Assembly: GCF_009910365.1 (NCBI RefSeq)
Contig: NZ_CP036423.1
Span: forward strand, 2,418,001 to 2,482,000
Direction: 5' to 3'
Source: Aequoribacter fuscus
GTDB taxonomy: Bacteria; Pseudomonadota; Gammaproteobacteria; Pseudomonadales; Halieaceae
Length of the DNA stretch: 64,000 nt
Shown: one piece after another, positions 49,281-57,713 of the stretch
Layout of the letters: each line of letters starts with the position of its first letter
Position numbering within the stretch: position 1 is the stretch's first letter
Translations under genes and position numbers: made by a program
The notes under the pieces: model-generated
The model's database searches: none
The model's input: the letters and a program-made list of their open reading frames with translations, nothing else
What the model was told of the DNA's origin: nothing

Positions 49281-51290
49281 ATGCTTGCACTGTCACTTAC
49301 CCAACGCATTTGGTTAATTGTTGTCGCGGCAATGCTCACCGTTTTTGTCGGAATTTCAGTTTTCAGTACCCTGCACACTCGAGAGCATTTACAAGAGCAA
49401 ATCAACGATCAAAATAGCGATGCAGCCGCCGTGTTGGCTGGCGCGCTTGCCCGTGTTAGCGGCGGCGGCCCAGAGCTTGAAAAAGTCGTGGACAACCAAT
49501 TCAATCTCGGCCATTACAGCTTAATTCGAGTCGAAGATGGTAGCGGCAAAGTCGTCTACCAGCGGCAGCGCTCGCTAGACAGTGTTACCCCAGATGCTTT
49601 CAGTTCCCTGTTACACTTAACCGTAGAACAAGGCGAGGCGCTTATCCTCGGTGAATGGTCTAGTCTAAAACGCGTTGTTATCGAAACCGACCCGACCTTC
49701 GCGAGTAGCTTGCTGTGGGACAACATCCTGCGCATCTTGATATTTTGTTCAGTTGCCTCGTTAATACTGGGGTTTAGTGGAATTGCACTGATCAAACTGC
49801 AAACGCGGGGTTTAAGACCACTTCAAGACCATGCAGAAGCCATCGCCAACCGACAATTCGAAACGCGCCCCCTACCACCTATTGCAGAATACCGGCCACT
49901 GGCGGAAGCACTAAACATTTTGGCCGACAAAGTCCGCCTTATCCTGCAGCAAGATGCGCGCAAACTGGAAAAATGGAACCTAGAAAGTCAAACAGACAAA
50001 ATTACTGGACTCATGAACCGAGAGCCCTTCTTGGGCACCTTAAAAGAGCAATTAAAGCGCCAAGGACAAGAGCAAACCGGGGTGCTCGCCCTCGTGCGAA
50101 TCATGGACCTTGCCGCGCTTAACCGCGCCCAAGGGCGCGTGGTCATGGATAACCTCATCCGCGAAATGGGTCTAGCACTGCGCCGACTCACCTTACGCAT
50201 GGGAGGCTGGAGCGCCGGGCGTTTAAATGGGTCAGACTTTGCCATTTTGTGTCCTAGCACAGACGACGTCCCGTTCAGCGCGCAACAAATCCACGAAACC
50301 ATGATGAACGTTGTGGCACAGCAGGGCTTAGAAGATGCCATTCGTATGCCGGGCTCTGCCTGCGCCGTTAAACACAAAGATACCATTGGCTCACTGCTGA
50401 CGTGCTTGGATGCCTGCTTGGCGGAGAATGAGTCGGCAACCGTGCCTCAAATGACTCTCACCGAAGTCTCTACCGAGCAGGTGTCAAGCGCCAACGAAAC
50501 CGTCGGACAATGGCGTGAGACTCTAGATCGAGCGTTCGCGGAGAAACTCTTTTATCTGGGTGATTTCCCCGTAGTGGACGCCGAGGGCGATTTTGTGCAC
50601 ATCGAGGCGCCAGTTCGTATCGGCTTAGACGATTATGAGTATACCGCGGCTGACTTTCTCCCTTGGGTTAGTCGACTCAACTTGTCGCAAAACTTGGACA
50701 AGGTCGTTATCGAACTTGCCCTGCAAAAAATTCAAGTCACGGGTCGGGACGTGTGCATTAACTTTAGCTTCTCTGCCCTGACCGACAGTAGCTTCGCCGA
50801 ATGGTTGGTCAGCCGCCTAAAAGAAAACGACATGTGGGCCAGCAAACTGTGGATCGAGTTCCAAGAGACCGTCGTTTTCCGCAACTTAGATGCCTTCAAG
50901 CAACTTGCCGCAGCGTTGAAAGACTCGGGCGTGAAACTTGGCGTCGAGCACGCTGGATACCAAATTGCTCAAATGGGTAAGCTTAATCGAATCGGTGTCG
51001 ACTACTTAAAGATCGACAGCGCCTTTGTTAGAGACATACAGCAAAACCCCGCCAACCAAAAATTGGTGCGCAATTTGGTTGAGCTACTCGACGCACTGAA
51101 TATTCGCGTATTCTCAGAGGGCGTGGCCAGCATTGATGAATGGAAAGCGTTGGTGCGCACCGGTGTGAACGGCTTTACCGGGCCCGCGGTGACTAATATT
51201 ATTGCACCTACGCCCTCCAAAGAGGCCGAAACACCAGCGAATGAAGATCGCGCAACTGAAGACAAGGCGCCCATCGAGTTTAATCAATAA
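49281..51290 (+). CDS. lapD: LapD-like c-di-GMP receptor with degenerate GGDEF and EAL domains
   Basis: An inside-out signalling receptor of 669 residues. Layout: a membrane helix (8-28), a periplasmic domain (about 30-147) of the LapD N-terminal type, a second helix (about 150-173), HAMP (about 175-228), GGDEF-like domain (235-385) and EAL-like domain (412-640). The cyclase signature is NGSDF (316-320) and the phosphodiesterase motif is EAP rather than EAL, with the DDFG catalytic segment replaced by EHAG; both enzymes are therefore likely dead. The EAL-like domain probably binds c-di-GMP and passes the state to the periplasmic partner encoded two bases upstream. Confidence 0.9.
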   Translation: MLALSLTQRIWLIVVAAMLTVFVGISVFSTLHTREHLQEQINDQNSDAAAVLAGALARVSGGGPELEKVVDNQFNLGHYSLIRVEDGSGKVVYQRQRSLDSVTPDAFSSLLHLTVEQGEALILGEWSSLKRVVIETDPTFASSLLWDNILRILIFCSVASLILGFSGIALIKLQTRGLRPLQDHAEAIANRQFETRPLPPIAEYRPLAEALNILADKVRLILQQDARKLEKWNLESQTDKITGLMNREPFLGTLKEQLKRQGQEQTGVLALVRIMDLAALNRAQGRVVMDNLIREMGLALRRLTLRMGGWSAGRLNGSDFAILCPSTDDVPFSAQQIHETMMNVVAQQGLEDAIRMPGSACAVKHKDTIGSLLTCLDACLAENESATVPQMTLTEVSTEQVSSANETVGQWRETLDRAFAEKLFYLGDFPVVDAEGDFVHIEAPVRIGLDDYEYTAADFLPWVSRLNLSQNLDKVVIELALQKIQVTGRDVCINFSFSALTDSSFAEWLVSRLKENDMWASKLWIEFQETVVFRNLDAFKQLAAALKDSGVKLGVEHAGYQIAQMGKLNRIGVDYLKIDSAFVRDIQQNPANQKLVRNLVELLDALNIRVFSEGVASIDEWKALVRTGVNGFTGPAVTNIIAPTPSKEAETPANEDRATEDKAPIEFNQ

Positions 51291-51311
51291 GGCAGGCGAG
51301 AGGTATAGCTC

Positions 51312-51545
51312 ATGTCTAATGATTTCCGGCCCACGTTCACCAGCCAGCGCTCTCGCTGGCAAGACCGCGTCAAAAAAGAAGAGCAAGGCGAAGAAGTCGC
51401 TTACACTGGTCCCGAGCGGCGTTATTACCACAGACGCCTACTGAAGGATCGTCGAGAATCGATCCGTTTTGACTTGACCAAAGACGACCGCAGAAAAAGC
51501 AGTGGGCGCCGCCGAACCGATCTAAGCACCGACAAATGGGTGTAA
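51312..51545 (+). CDS. small arginine-rich hypothetical protein
   Basis: A 77-residue charged protein with no membrane segment or signal. Its second half is a repeated pattern of paired arginines: GPERRYYHRRLLKDRRE and DDRRKSSGRRRTD. GAGAGG precedes the ATG at 51312 with suitable spacing, and it starts 21 bases after lapD on the same strand, so coexpression is likely. I do not recognise a characterised family. Similar DRR-rich short proteins occur in gammaproteobacteria, and nucleotide or nucleic-acid binding would be a guess. Confidence 0.65.
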   Translation: MSNDFRPTFTSQRSRWQDRVKKEEQGEEVAYTGPERRYYHRRLLKDRRESIRFDLTKDDRRKSSGRRRTDLSTDKWV

Positions 51546-51609
51546 TCCCCTTCCCGCGCGATTTCGGCGGGTGACAGCGCGACCGCCACCAAGCGCGACC
51601 GCCCTAACC

Positions 51610-52638
51610 CTAAACCTTCGCGTTAGACCAAACGAGGGAGCGTTCTGCAAAAATTAGGGCCGTTAATAAAATGACGGCGCCAACTTGGTGGGCAGCACCA
51701 ATAGCCACCGGAACATGCATTAGTAAAGCCGATATCCCTAGCAGGACTTGAGCCGTTAATGCGACCACCACAAAAATAGCTGGAAGCACCAAACCCTGAC
51801 GCCACAAGCGCACCGCAAAAGCGCCAAGCAGCGCGATTAAGACGTAGGCGAACATGCGGTGGTTAAATTGCACTGTCGTGATGTCTTCAAAAATCGAGCG
51901 CCACCACGGGGTCATCGAGTACAGCCCTTCTGGAATAAAGCTGTTACCCATCAACGGCCAGGTGCTGTAAGCAAAGCCGGCGCGTGTGCCAGCGACCAAA
52001 GCCCCACTCAAAGCCATGACAAACACCAAAACAACCAGACCTAAGGCGTAGGGGGAGACAACAGTTTGGATACGTTTTTGTACGCCTCGCGCTCGTGCAT
52101 GCAGTTCAAACGCCAACCATACCAAGCAGCAATACAGAAAGATCGCCAAGCCCAGGTGCGCGGCCAAGCGATACTGGCTGACGCGCGGGTCCTCGACCAG
52201 TCCAGACTTTACCATGTACCAGCCCAACAGTCCCTGGCACCCACCCAGTATCAGGAACACCACTAAGCGACCTTTAATATCGGCAGGGATGCGGCCTTTG
52301 ACCCAGAAATAGGCGAGTGGCAAAAAATACAGCAGACCTATCAGGCGCCCTAACACTCGATGTAAATATTCGTACAAAAAAATGGACTTAAAGCCATCCA
52401 AATCCATGCCAAAATTGATTAATTGGTACTCGGGCGAGAGCTTGTACTCATTGAACACGCGCATCCACTCGGCTTCTGTTAGTGGGGGCACAATACCCAA
52501 CAGAGGGCGCCACTCCACCATCGATAAGCCCGAATGGGTCAAGCGGGTCACACCACCGAGCAGAATCATTCCGAGAATGACCAGACAACACAGCGTCAAC
52601 CAGTTGGCAATAAGGCGTTCGTTAGCCCGAGCAGTCAT
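51610..52638 (-). CDS. ctaA: heme A synthase CtaA (COX15-type)
   Basis: Oxidises the methyl group of heme O to make heme A for aa3-type cytochrome oxidases. The 342-residue protein has eight hydrophobic segments and the conserved histidines in EYLHRVLGRLIG, RLAAHLGLAIF, VQFNHRMFAYVL and GAAHQVGAVIL, with the GGVTRLTHSGLSMVEWRP N-terminus typical of the long COX15-like class. No ctaB or oxidase subunit gene is next to it, which is less usual. Confidence 0.95.
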   Translation of the reverse strand: MTARANERLIANWLTLCCLVILGMILLGGVTRLTHSGLSMVEWRPLLGIVPPLTEAEWMRVFNEYKLSPEYQLINFGMDLDGFKSIFLYEYLHRVLGRLIGLLYFLPLAYFWVKGRIPADIKGRLVVFLILGGCQGLLGWYMVKSGLVEDPRVSQYRLAAHLGLAIFLYCCLVWLAFELHARARGVQKRIQTVVSPYALGLVVLVFVMALSGALVAGTRAGFAYSTWPLMGNSFIPEGLYSMTPWWRSIFEDITTVQFNHRMFAYVLIALLGAFAVRLWRQGLVLPAIFVVVALTAQVLLGISALLMHVPVAIGAAHQVGAVILLTALIFAERSLVWSNAKV

Positions 52639-52776
52639 AATTCTTACCTGTCGATTCGTACGGCGCCAATAGTAGCGGAAACCGAGTACTAATGGGTGGG
52701 TTTTTGTAGAAAATGCGCCTCGTAAAGTGCCCTTAGCACGCGTAAACTACGCCTGCTTTCTTACTCGCGAACCCTT

Positions 52777-54702
52777 ATGCCATTATTAACACTGACCAAT
52801 ATCAGCCTGCAGTACGGTACCCACCAGATTTTTGACGGCATCGACCTAACCATTACCCGAGGTCAACGCCTGGGTTTGCTTGGGCGCAACGGCGCTGGCA
52901 AATCAACCTTAATGAAATTACTGGCAGGGTTAGTGCAAGCCGATAGTGGTGAACGTTGGCAGAGACCCAGCGTTAAACTCGGTATGCTCGAGCAAGATTT
53001 ACCCGAAGCGAGTGATGCAACGTGCTTTGAGGTGGTGGCAGAGGGCTTGGGCGAGCTCGGTCCCGCATTGGCCGAATACCATCACTTATCTATGAGTGCG
53101 ACCGAGCACGACTTAGAGCGCCTGCAAAGGCTGCAGGAGATCATCGAATCGTCAGATGGTTGGCGCCTACAGCAAAAAGTCGAAGCAACCCTGACGCGGC
53201 TCAATATTGATGGTGAGCAAACACTGGCATCACTTTCCGGAGGCTGGAAGCGCCGAGTCGCACTAGCTAAAGCATTAGTCTCTGAGCCTGACATTCTGTT
53301 TCTAGACGAGCCCACCAACCATCTCGATATCCCTACCATTGAATTTTTGGAAGAGCAGCTCAAAGAATTTCGAGGCGCCATTGTTTTAGTGACGCACGAT
53401 CGCCGCTTCTTGCAGCAGATTGCCGACACCATTGCCGAGCTGGACCGCGGACACCTCAAGGTCTGGAAAGGCGACTACCGCGGCTTCCTGAACTATAAAG
53501 AGCATTTGGAGGCCGCTGAGGCTAAAGCCAATGCTGAGTTCGACAAAAAACTCGCGCAGGAGGAAGTCTGGATTCGCCAGGGCATAAAAGCACGGCGTAC
53601 CCGTAACGAAGGGCGTGTGCGGGCCTTAGAAGCTTTGCGAAAAGAGCGCTCCGAACGGCGTGAGATCACCGGCAAGGCCTCTTTCAGCATCGGCGATGCC
53701 CAGAGCTCGGGTAAGCGCGTGGTCGAAGTAGAGCACGCATCGGTCCGCCTGGGCGACAAAACCATCCTGCGAGACATCAATTTAATTGTGCAGCGCGGCG
53801 ACCGCATCGGTATCGTTGGTGCCAACGGTGCCGGTAAGACGACTCTACTGAATACCTTGCTGGGCAAGCTCACCCCCACGACGGGTAAGGTATCGCTGGG
53901 TACAAAACTTGAAATCGCCTATTCGGATCAGTTACGTTCCGAACTTGACCCTGACATGAGCCTCATGGACGCCGTGTGCGGCGGACAATCGTTTGTGGAA
54001 ATCAACGGCCACAAACGCCATGCCTACTCCTATTTATCCGAGTTTTTATTTGCTAAAGAACGGGCCAACACACCCATTGGCGCCTTGTCAGGCGGCGAGA
54101 AAAACCGTGCAGTCTTAGCCAGACTGTTTACCCAAACCGCCAACGTCTTGGTGCTTGACGAACCCACCAACGACCTCGACATGGAAACGCTGGAGCTACT
54201 GGAAGAGCAAATTTTGAATTTTGCCGGTACAGTGCTGCTGGTAAGTCACGACCGAGACTTCATGGACAATACCGTGACCGCTTTACTGGTGGTAGAAAAC
54301 GACGGTCGCGTCAGCGAACACGCAGGCAGTTTCAGCAATTGGGAAGCACGAGGGTTTAAGCTCAAGGCACTAGACCCTAACAGTAAAGACGAAAGCGCCG
54401 AAGCCGCTAAACCCCAGACTTCCGATTCGAACACACCAGCGCCTAAAGTCCAAGCATCAAACGCAGCGGCCCCAGCGACCAAACGCAAACTGTCATACAA
54501 AGAGCAACGCGAGCTGCAGGCCCTGCCTGAGCAGATTGATACGCTCGAAACTCAAATTGCCGAGCTAGAAAACGTGATGGCCGAGCCCAGCTTCTACCAG
54601 CAAGGCCACGACGCAGTCCAAGCAAAGACCCAAGCCTTGGCCGACCTGCAAGCCGAGCTCGAAGCAAAAATGGAGCGCTGGCTAGAGCTCGATTCGAACT
54701 AG
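52777..54702 (+). CDS. uup: ABC-F ATPase Uup
   Basis: A soluble protein with two ABC ATPase domains, of the Uup type, that acts on ribosomes or branched DNA intermediates. The 641-residue protein has Walker A GRNGAGKST (first domain) and GANGAGKTT (second), signatures LSGGWKRRVALAKAL and LSGGEKNRAVLARLF, Walker B LDEPTNHLD and LDEPTNDLD, and the linker helices with KARRTRNEGRVRALEALRKE. The C-terminal 100 residues are a Pro/Ala-rich linker and a coiled coil, typical of Uup. The stop codon overlaps that of the convergent aminotransferase gene in the sequence CTAG. Confidence 0.96.
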   Translation: MPLLTLTNISLQYGTHQIFDGIDLTITRGQRLGLLGRNGAGKSTLMKLLAGLVQADSGERWQRPSVKLGMLEQDLPEASDATCFEVVAEGLGELGPALAEYHHLSMSATEHDLERLQRLQEIIESSDGWRLQQKVEATLTRLNIDGEQTLASLSGGWKRRVALAKALVSEPDILFLDEPTNHLDIPTIEFLEEQLKEFRGAIVLVTHDRRFLQQIADTIAELDRGHLKVWKGDYRGFLNYKEHLEAAEAKANAEFDKKLAQEEVWIRQGIKARRTRNEGRVRALEALRKERSERREITGKASFSIGDAQSSGKRVVEVEHASVRLGDKTILRDINLIVQRGDRIGIVGANGAGKTTLLNTLLGKLTPTTGKVSLGTKLEIAYSDQLRSELDPDMSLMDAVCGGQSFVEINGHKRHAYSYLSEFLFAKERANTPIGALSGGEKNRAVLARLFTQTANVLVLDEPTNDLDMETLELLEEQILNFAGTVLLVSHDRDFMDNTVTALLVVENDGRVSEHAGSFSNWEARGFKLKALDPNSKDESAEAAKPQTSDSNTPAPKVQASNAAAPATKRKLSYKEQRELQALPEQIDTLETQIAELENVMAEPSFYQQGHDAVQAKTQALADLQAELEAKMERWLELDSN

Positions 54703-55889
54703 CGCAGCACGCCCGCTATTGCCTGCGCTAGCGGCTCGACCGTCGCATCCTTTAAGCCTGCTACGTTGATACGCGATGAATCGAGCATGTAGACGGCTTG
54801 CTCCTCACGCAGTTGCAAGACCTGCGCAGGCGTTAAGCCCAAAAAGGAAAACATGCCCTTCTCTTGCGCGACAAAACTAAAATCACAGTCGGTCGCAGCA
54901 GTCAGCGCCACACTCAGCTGATTACGCAAGCCTTGAATGCGTTGCGTCATGCTTTGAAGCTCTTGCTGCCACATCGCATTTAAGTGAGCATCCGCCAGCA
55001 CTTTACCCGCCAAAATGGCGCCGTGCGCCGGCGGCATACTGTACAAACGGCGCGCAGCACCAAGCGCTTGCGATAGGGCGGTCTCGGCGTGCTCTGCAGA
55101 TTGCGTCACAAAGATCGTGGCACCTGTACGCTCACGATACAGGCCTAGATTTTTGGAGCACGACGCCGCGATAAGCACCTCGGGCAACTGGCTGGCGAGC
55201 ATACGCACCCCCAGAGCATCATGCTCCAAATCATCACCCAGCCCCTGATACGCGATGTCGATCAAAGGAATCGCGCCGCGCTCTAGCAACAAATCGGCCA
55301 CGATCTGCCATTGCTCGGCGTTTAAATCCGCCCCACAGGGGTTGTGGCAGCAGCCGTGCAACAGCACCGCATCACCCGCCTTTACACCCTGTAAATCTTG
55401 CATCATACGCTCGAAGTTTAAGCTGTGGGTGGCATAGTCGTAATAGTCATAGCGCGCAAATTTTAAACCAACGCTGCCAAGCAGAGGCTCATGCACAGGC
55501 CAGGTTGGATTGGGCAACCACACCTTAGCTGACGGATTTGCAACTGCCAGCACTTCCGAGGCGATGCGCAAAGCGCCACAACCGCCAGGTGTTTGGATCG
55601 TTGCAGTTCGGGTCTCGACCAACGCGCGATGTCCAGCACCGAGCACAAGCTTGGGCATCTCAGCCACAAAGGTCGGATCACCCTGGGGAGGCAAATACGC
55701 CTTAGAGACCTCGGCCTGTACCAATTGCTGTTGCGCCTCTTGCACGGCGCGCATCACCGGACAGAGACCGTTATCGTCCATGTACACACCCACCGTCAGA
55801 TCAATTTTGTTCGAACGTTCATCGGCTCTGGCAAGCGCGGCTAAGCCCAAAATACTGTCTTTTGGTAAACGTGATAGTGTGGCTAACAT
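54699..55889 (-). CDS. aromatic/aspartate aminotransferase (TyrB/AspC family)
   Basis: A PLP-dependent class I aminotransferase of 396 residues close to AspC and TyrB of E. coli. It shows GVYMDDNGLCPVMRAV, the TPGGCGALRIA cofactor region, WPNP-like LPNPTWPVHEP, HGCCHNPCGADL and the PLP-binding Lys in SCSKNLGLYRERTGA. Asp or aromatic preference cannot be read from the sequence. It is alone on its strand between two plus-strand units. Confidence 0.92.
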   Translation of the reverse strand: MLATLSRLPKDSILGLAALARADERSNKIDLTVGVYMDDNGLCPVMRAVQEAQQQLVQAEVSKAYLPPQGDPTFVAEMPKLVLGAGHRALVETRTATIQTPGGCGALRIASEVLAVANPSAKVWLPNPTWPVHEPLLGSVGLKFARYDYYDYATHSLNFERMMQDLQGVKAGDAVLLHGCCHNPCGADLNAEQWQIVADLLLERGAIPLIDIAYQGLGDDLEHDALGVRMLASQLPEVLIAASCSKNLGLYRERTGATIFVTQSAEHAETALSQALGAARRLYSMPPAHGAILAGKVLADAHLNAMWQQELQSMTQRIQGLRNQLSVALTAATDCDFSFVAQEKGMFSFLGLTPAQVLQLREEQAVYMLDSSRINVAGLKDATVEPLAQAIAGVLR

Positions 55890-55974
55890 GACGAATCCTT
55901 ATGTAAATACTGGCCATTACGACCTTAAGTGGCTCATGATATCATTGCGCGCTTTCGAACCGAACTGACAAATC

Positions 55975-56706
55975 ATGTCCAACAAAGATAACTTATTCTC
56001 TGAGCCACTGGATCAAATTGCACCGTTTCGTTTTGATGAATCGGTTGTTTCGGTGTTTCCGGATATGATCAAACGTTCTGTCCCCGGTTACCCCACGATT
56101 ATTGCCATGACAGGGGTATTGGCCGCGCGTTACGCCCAAGCTAACAGCAACCTGTACGACTTAGGTTGTTCGCTGGGCGCGTCGATATTATCCATGCGCC
56201 AGCAACCCCTACCTGACAGCTGCAAGATCATTGGCATCGACAACTCAACGGCCATGATTGAACGCTGCCGATCTGTTTTGGATACCGACAGCAACACGAC
56301 GCCGGTAGAACTGCGCTGCGACGATATCACCGCTGTCGATTATGACAACGCCTCGGTCATCGTATTGAACTTTACCCTGCAGTTCGTGCGCCCAGAGTTA
56401 CGCAACGCGCTCATACAAAAGCTTGTTGCAAGCTTACGCCCAGGCGGCATCCTTATCATTTCAGAGAAGGTCGAATTCACTGAACCCCATCTTGACCAAC
56501 TGAATATGGATTTACACCACGAGTTTAAGCGCCGCAACGGTTACAGCGATTTAGAGGTCGCCCAAAAACGCTCAGCTATCGAAAACGTTCTGATACGCGA
56601 TAGCATAGAGACACACCGCAAACGTCTGCTCGATGCTGGCTGTGACAGCGCTAACGTCTGGTTCCAATGCTTTAACTTTGCCTCGATCGTGGCCTTAAAA
56701 GCGTGA
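55975..56706 (+). CDS. cmoA: carboxy-S-adenosylmethionine synthase CmoA
   Basis: Makes carboxy-SAM from prephenate and SAM for the wobble uridine modification cmo5U. The 243-residue protein has the Rossmann motif LYDLGCSLGASILSMRQ, the ALKA C-terminus and the conserved PGYPTIIAMTGVLAARY segment. It overlaps cmoB by GTGA. Confidence 0.96.
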   Translation: MSNKDNLFSEPLDQIAPFRFDESVVSVFPDMIKRSVPGYPTIIAMTGVLAARYAQANSNLYDLGCSLGASILSMRQQPLPDSCKIIGIDNSTAMIERCRSVLDTDSNTTPVELRCDDITAVDYDNASVIVLNFTLQFVRPELRNALIQKLVASLRPGGILIISEKVEFTEPHLDQLNMDLHHEFKRRNGYSDLEVAQKRSAIENVLIRDSIETHRKRLLDAGCDSANVWFQCFNFASIVALKA

Positions 56707-57671
56707 ACTACGACGACTTAATTCTGAACTGGAAACTTGACCCAGACCTAGCAGCCTGGGCAGAAGTGCTTCCCGAGCAAATCCAGCAGGGGCTGGATCC
56801 GCAGCGCTATGGCGATCTTGCGCGCTGGCAAGAAGCCTTAGCATCATTACCGCCGTTAGACGTTACAGAGCGAATGCTGACTGAGTCGGCGGTGGGTGTT
56901 CGAGGCCCGGTGGACAATCCCGCTATGATCGCCGCCCTAAAACAAGCCCTAGAAGGCCTGCATCCATGGCGCAAAGGCCCCTTCAATGTGTTTGGCGTAG
57001 AGATTGACACCGAGTGGCGCTCCGACTGGAAATGGGATCGGGTGCTCCCTCACCTTGCCCCACTGCAAGACAAACGCGTGCTGGATATTGGTTGCGGTAG
57101 CGGCTACCACTGTTGGCGCATGCTAGGCGAAGGTGCACGTGAGGTTATCGGTATCGATCCGACCCCGCTCTTTGTACTGCAGTTTTGGGCGATACAACAC
57201 TATATGCGCCAACCAAATATCAGCGTCTTACCTCTGGGCGTAGAGGCAATTCCCGAGCGTATCAAAGCCTTCGACACCGTATTTTCAATGGGCATCCTGT
57301 ATCACCGACGCTCCCCCTTTGATCACCTGACCCAATTGCGCGACTGTCTAGCGCCCGGCGGGCAGTTGGTGCTAGAAACACTCGTCGTCGAAGGAGACCG
57401 AGATACCGTTTTTGTACCGCCAGGCCGCTATGCTCGAATGGGCAACGTGTGGTGTCTGCCAAGCACAGCGGCGCTGGAGAGCTGGCTGACTAAGGTCGGG
57501 TTCAAAAACGCGCGAACCGTCGACGTGAATCAGACATCGATCGCCGAACAACGCCGCACCGACTGGATGCAGTTCCACTCACTGGAACAGTTTCTGGATC
57601 CTAACGACCACAGCAAAACGGTCGAAGGCCACCCTGCCCCAGTGCGCGCAGTGTTGTTGGCCGACGTCTAA
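56703..57671 (+). CDS. cmoB: tRNA 5-carboxymethoxyuridine methyltransferase CmoB
   Basis: Transfers the carboxymethyl group of carboxy-SAM to 5-hydroxyuridine at position 34 of certain tRNAs. The 322-residue protein has RKGPFNVFGVEIDTEWRSDW, VLDIGCGSGYHCWRMLGEGA and the DTVFSMGILYHRRSPFDHL motif, all typical of CmoB. The start GTG at 56703 overlaps the cmoA stop. Confidence 0.96.
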   Translation: MNYDDLILNWKLDPDLAAWAEVLPEQIQQGLDPQRYGDLARWQEALASLPPLDVTERMLTESAVGVRGPVDNPAMIAALKQALEGLHPWRKGPFNVFGVEIDTEWRSDWKWDRVLPHLAPLQDKRVLDIGCGSGYHCWRMLGEGAREVIGIDPTPLFVLQFWAIQHYMRQPNISVLPLGVEAIPERIKAFDTVFSMGILYHRRSPFDHLTQLRDCLAPGGQLVLETLVVEGDRDTVFVPPGRYARMGNVWCLPSTAALESWLTKVGFKNARTVDVNQTSIAEQRRTDWMQFHSLEQFLDPNDHSKTVEGHPAPVRAVLLADV

Positions 57672-57713
57672 ATCAACGACTCACAGCTGCAAATAAGCCT
57701 GACCGAGTCACCA

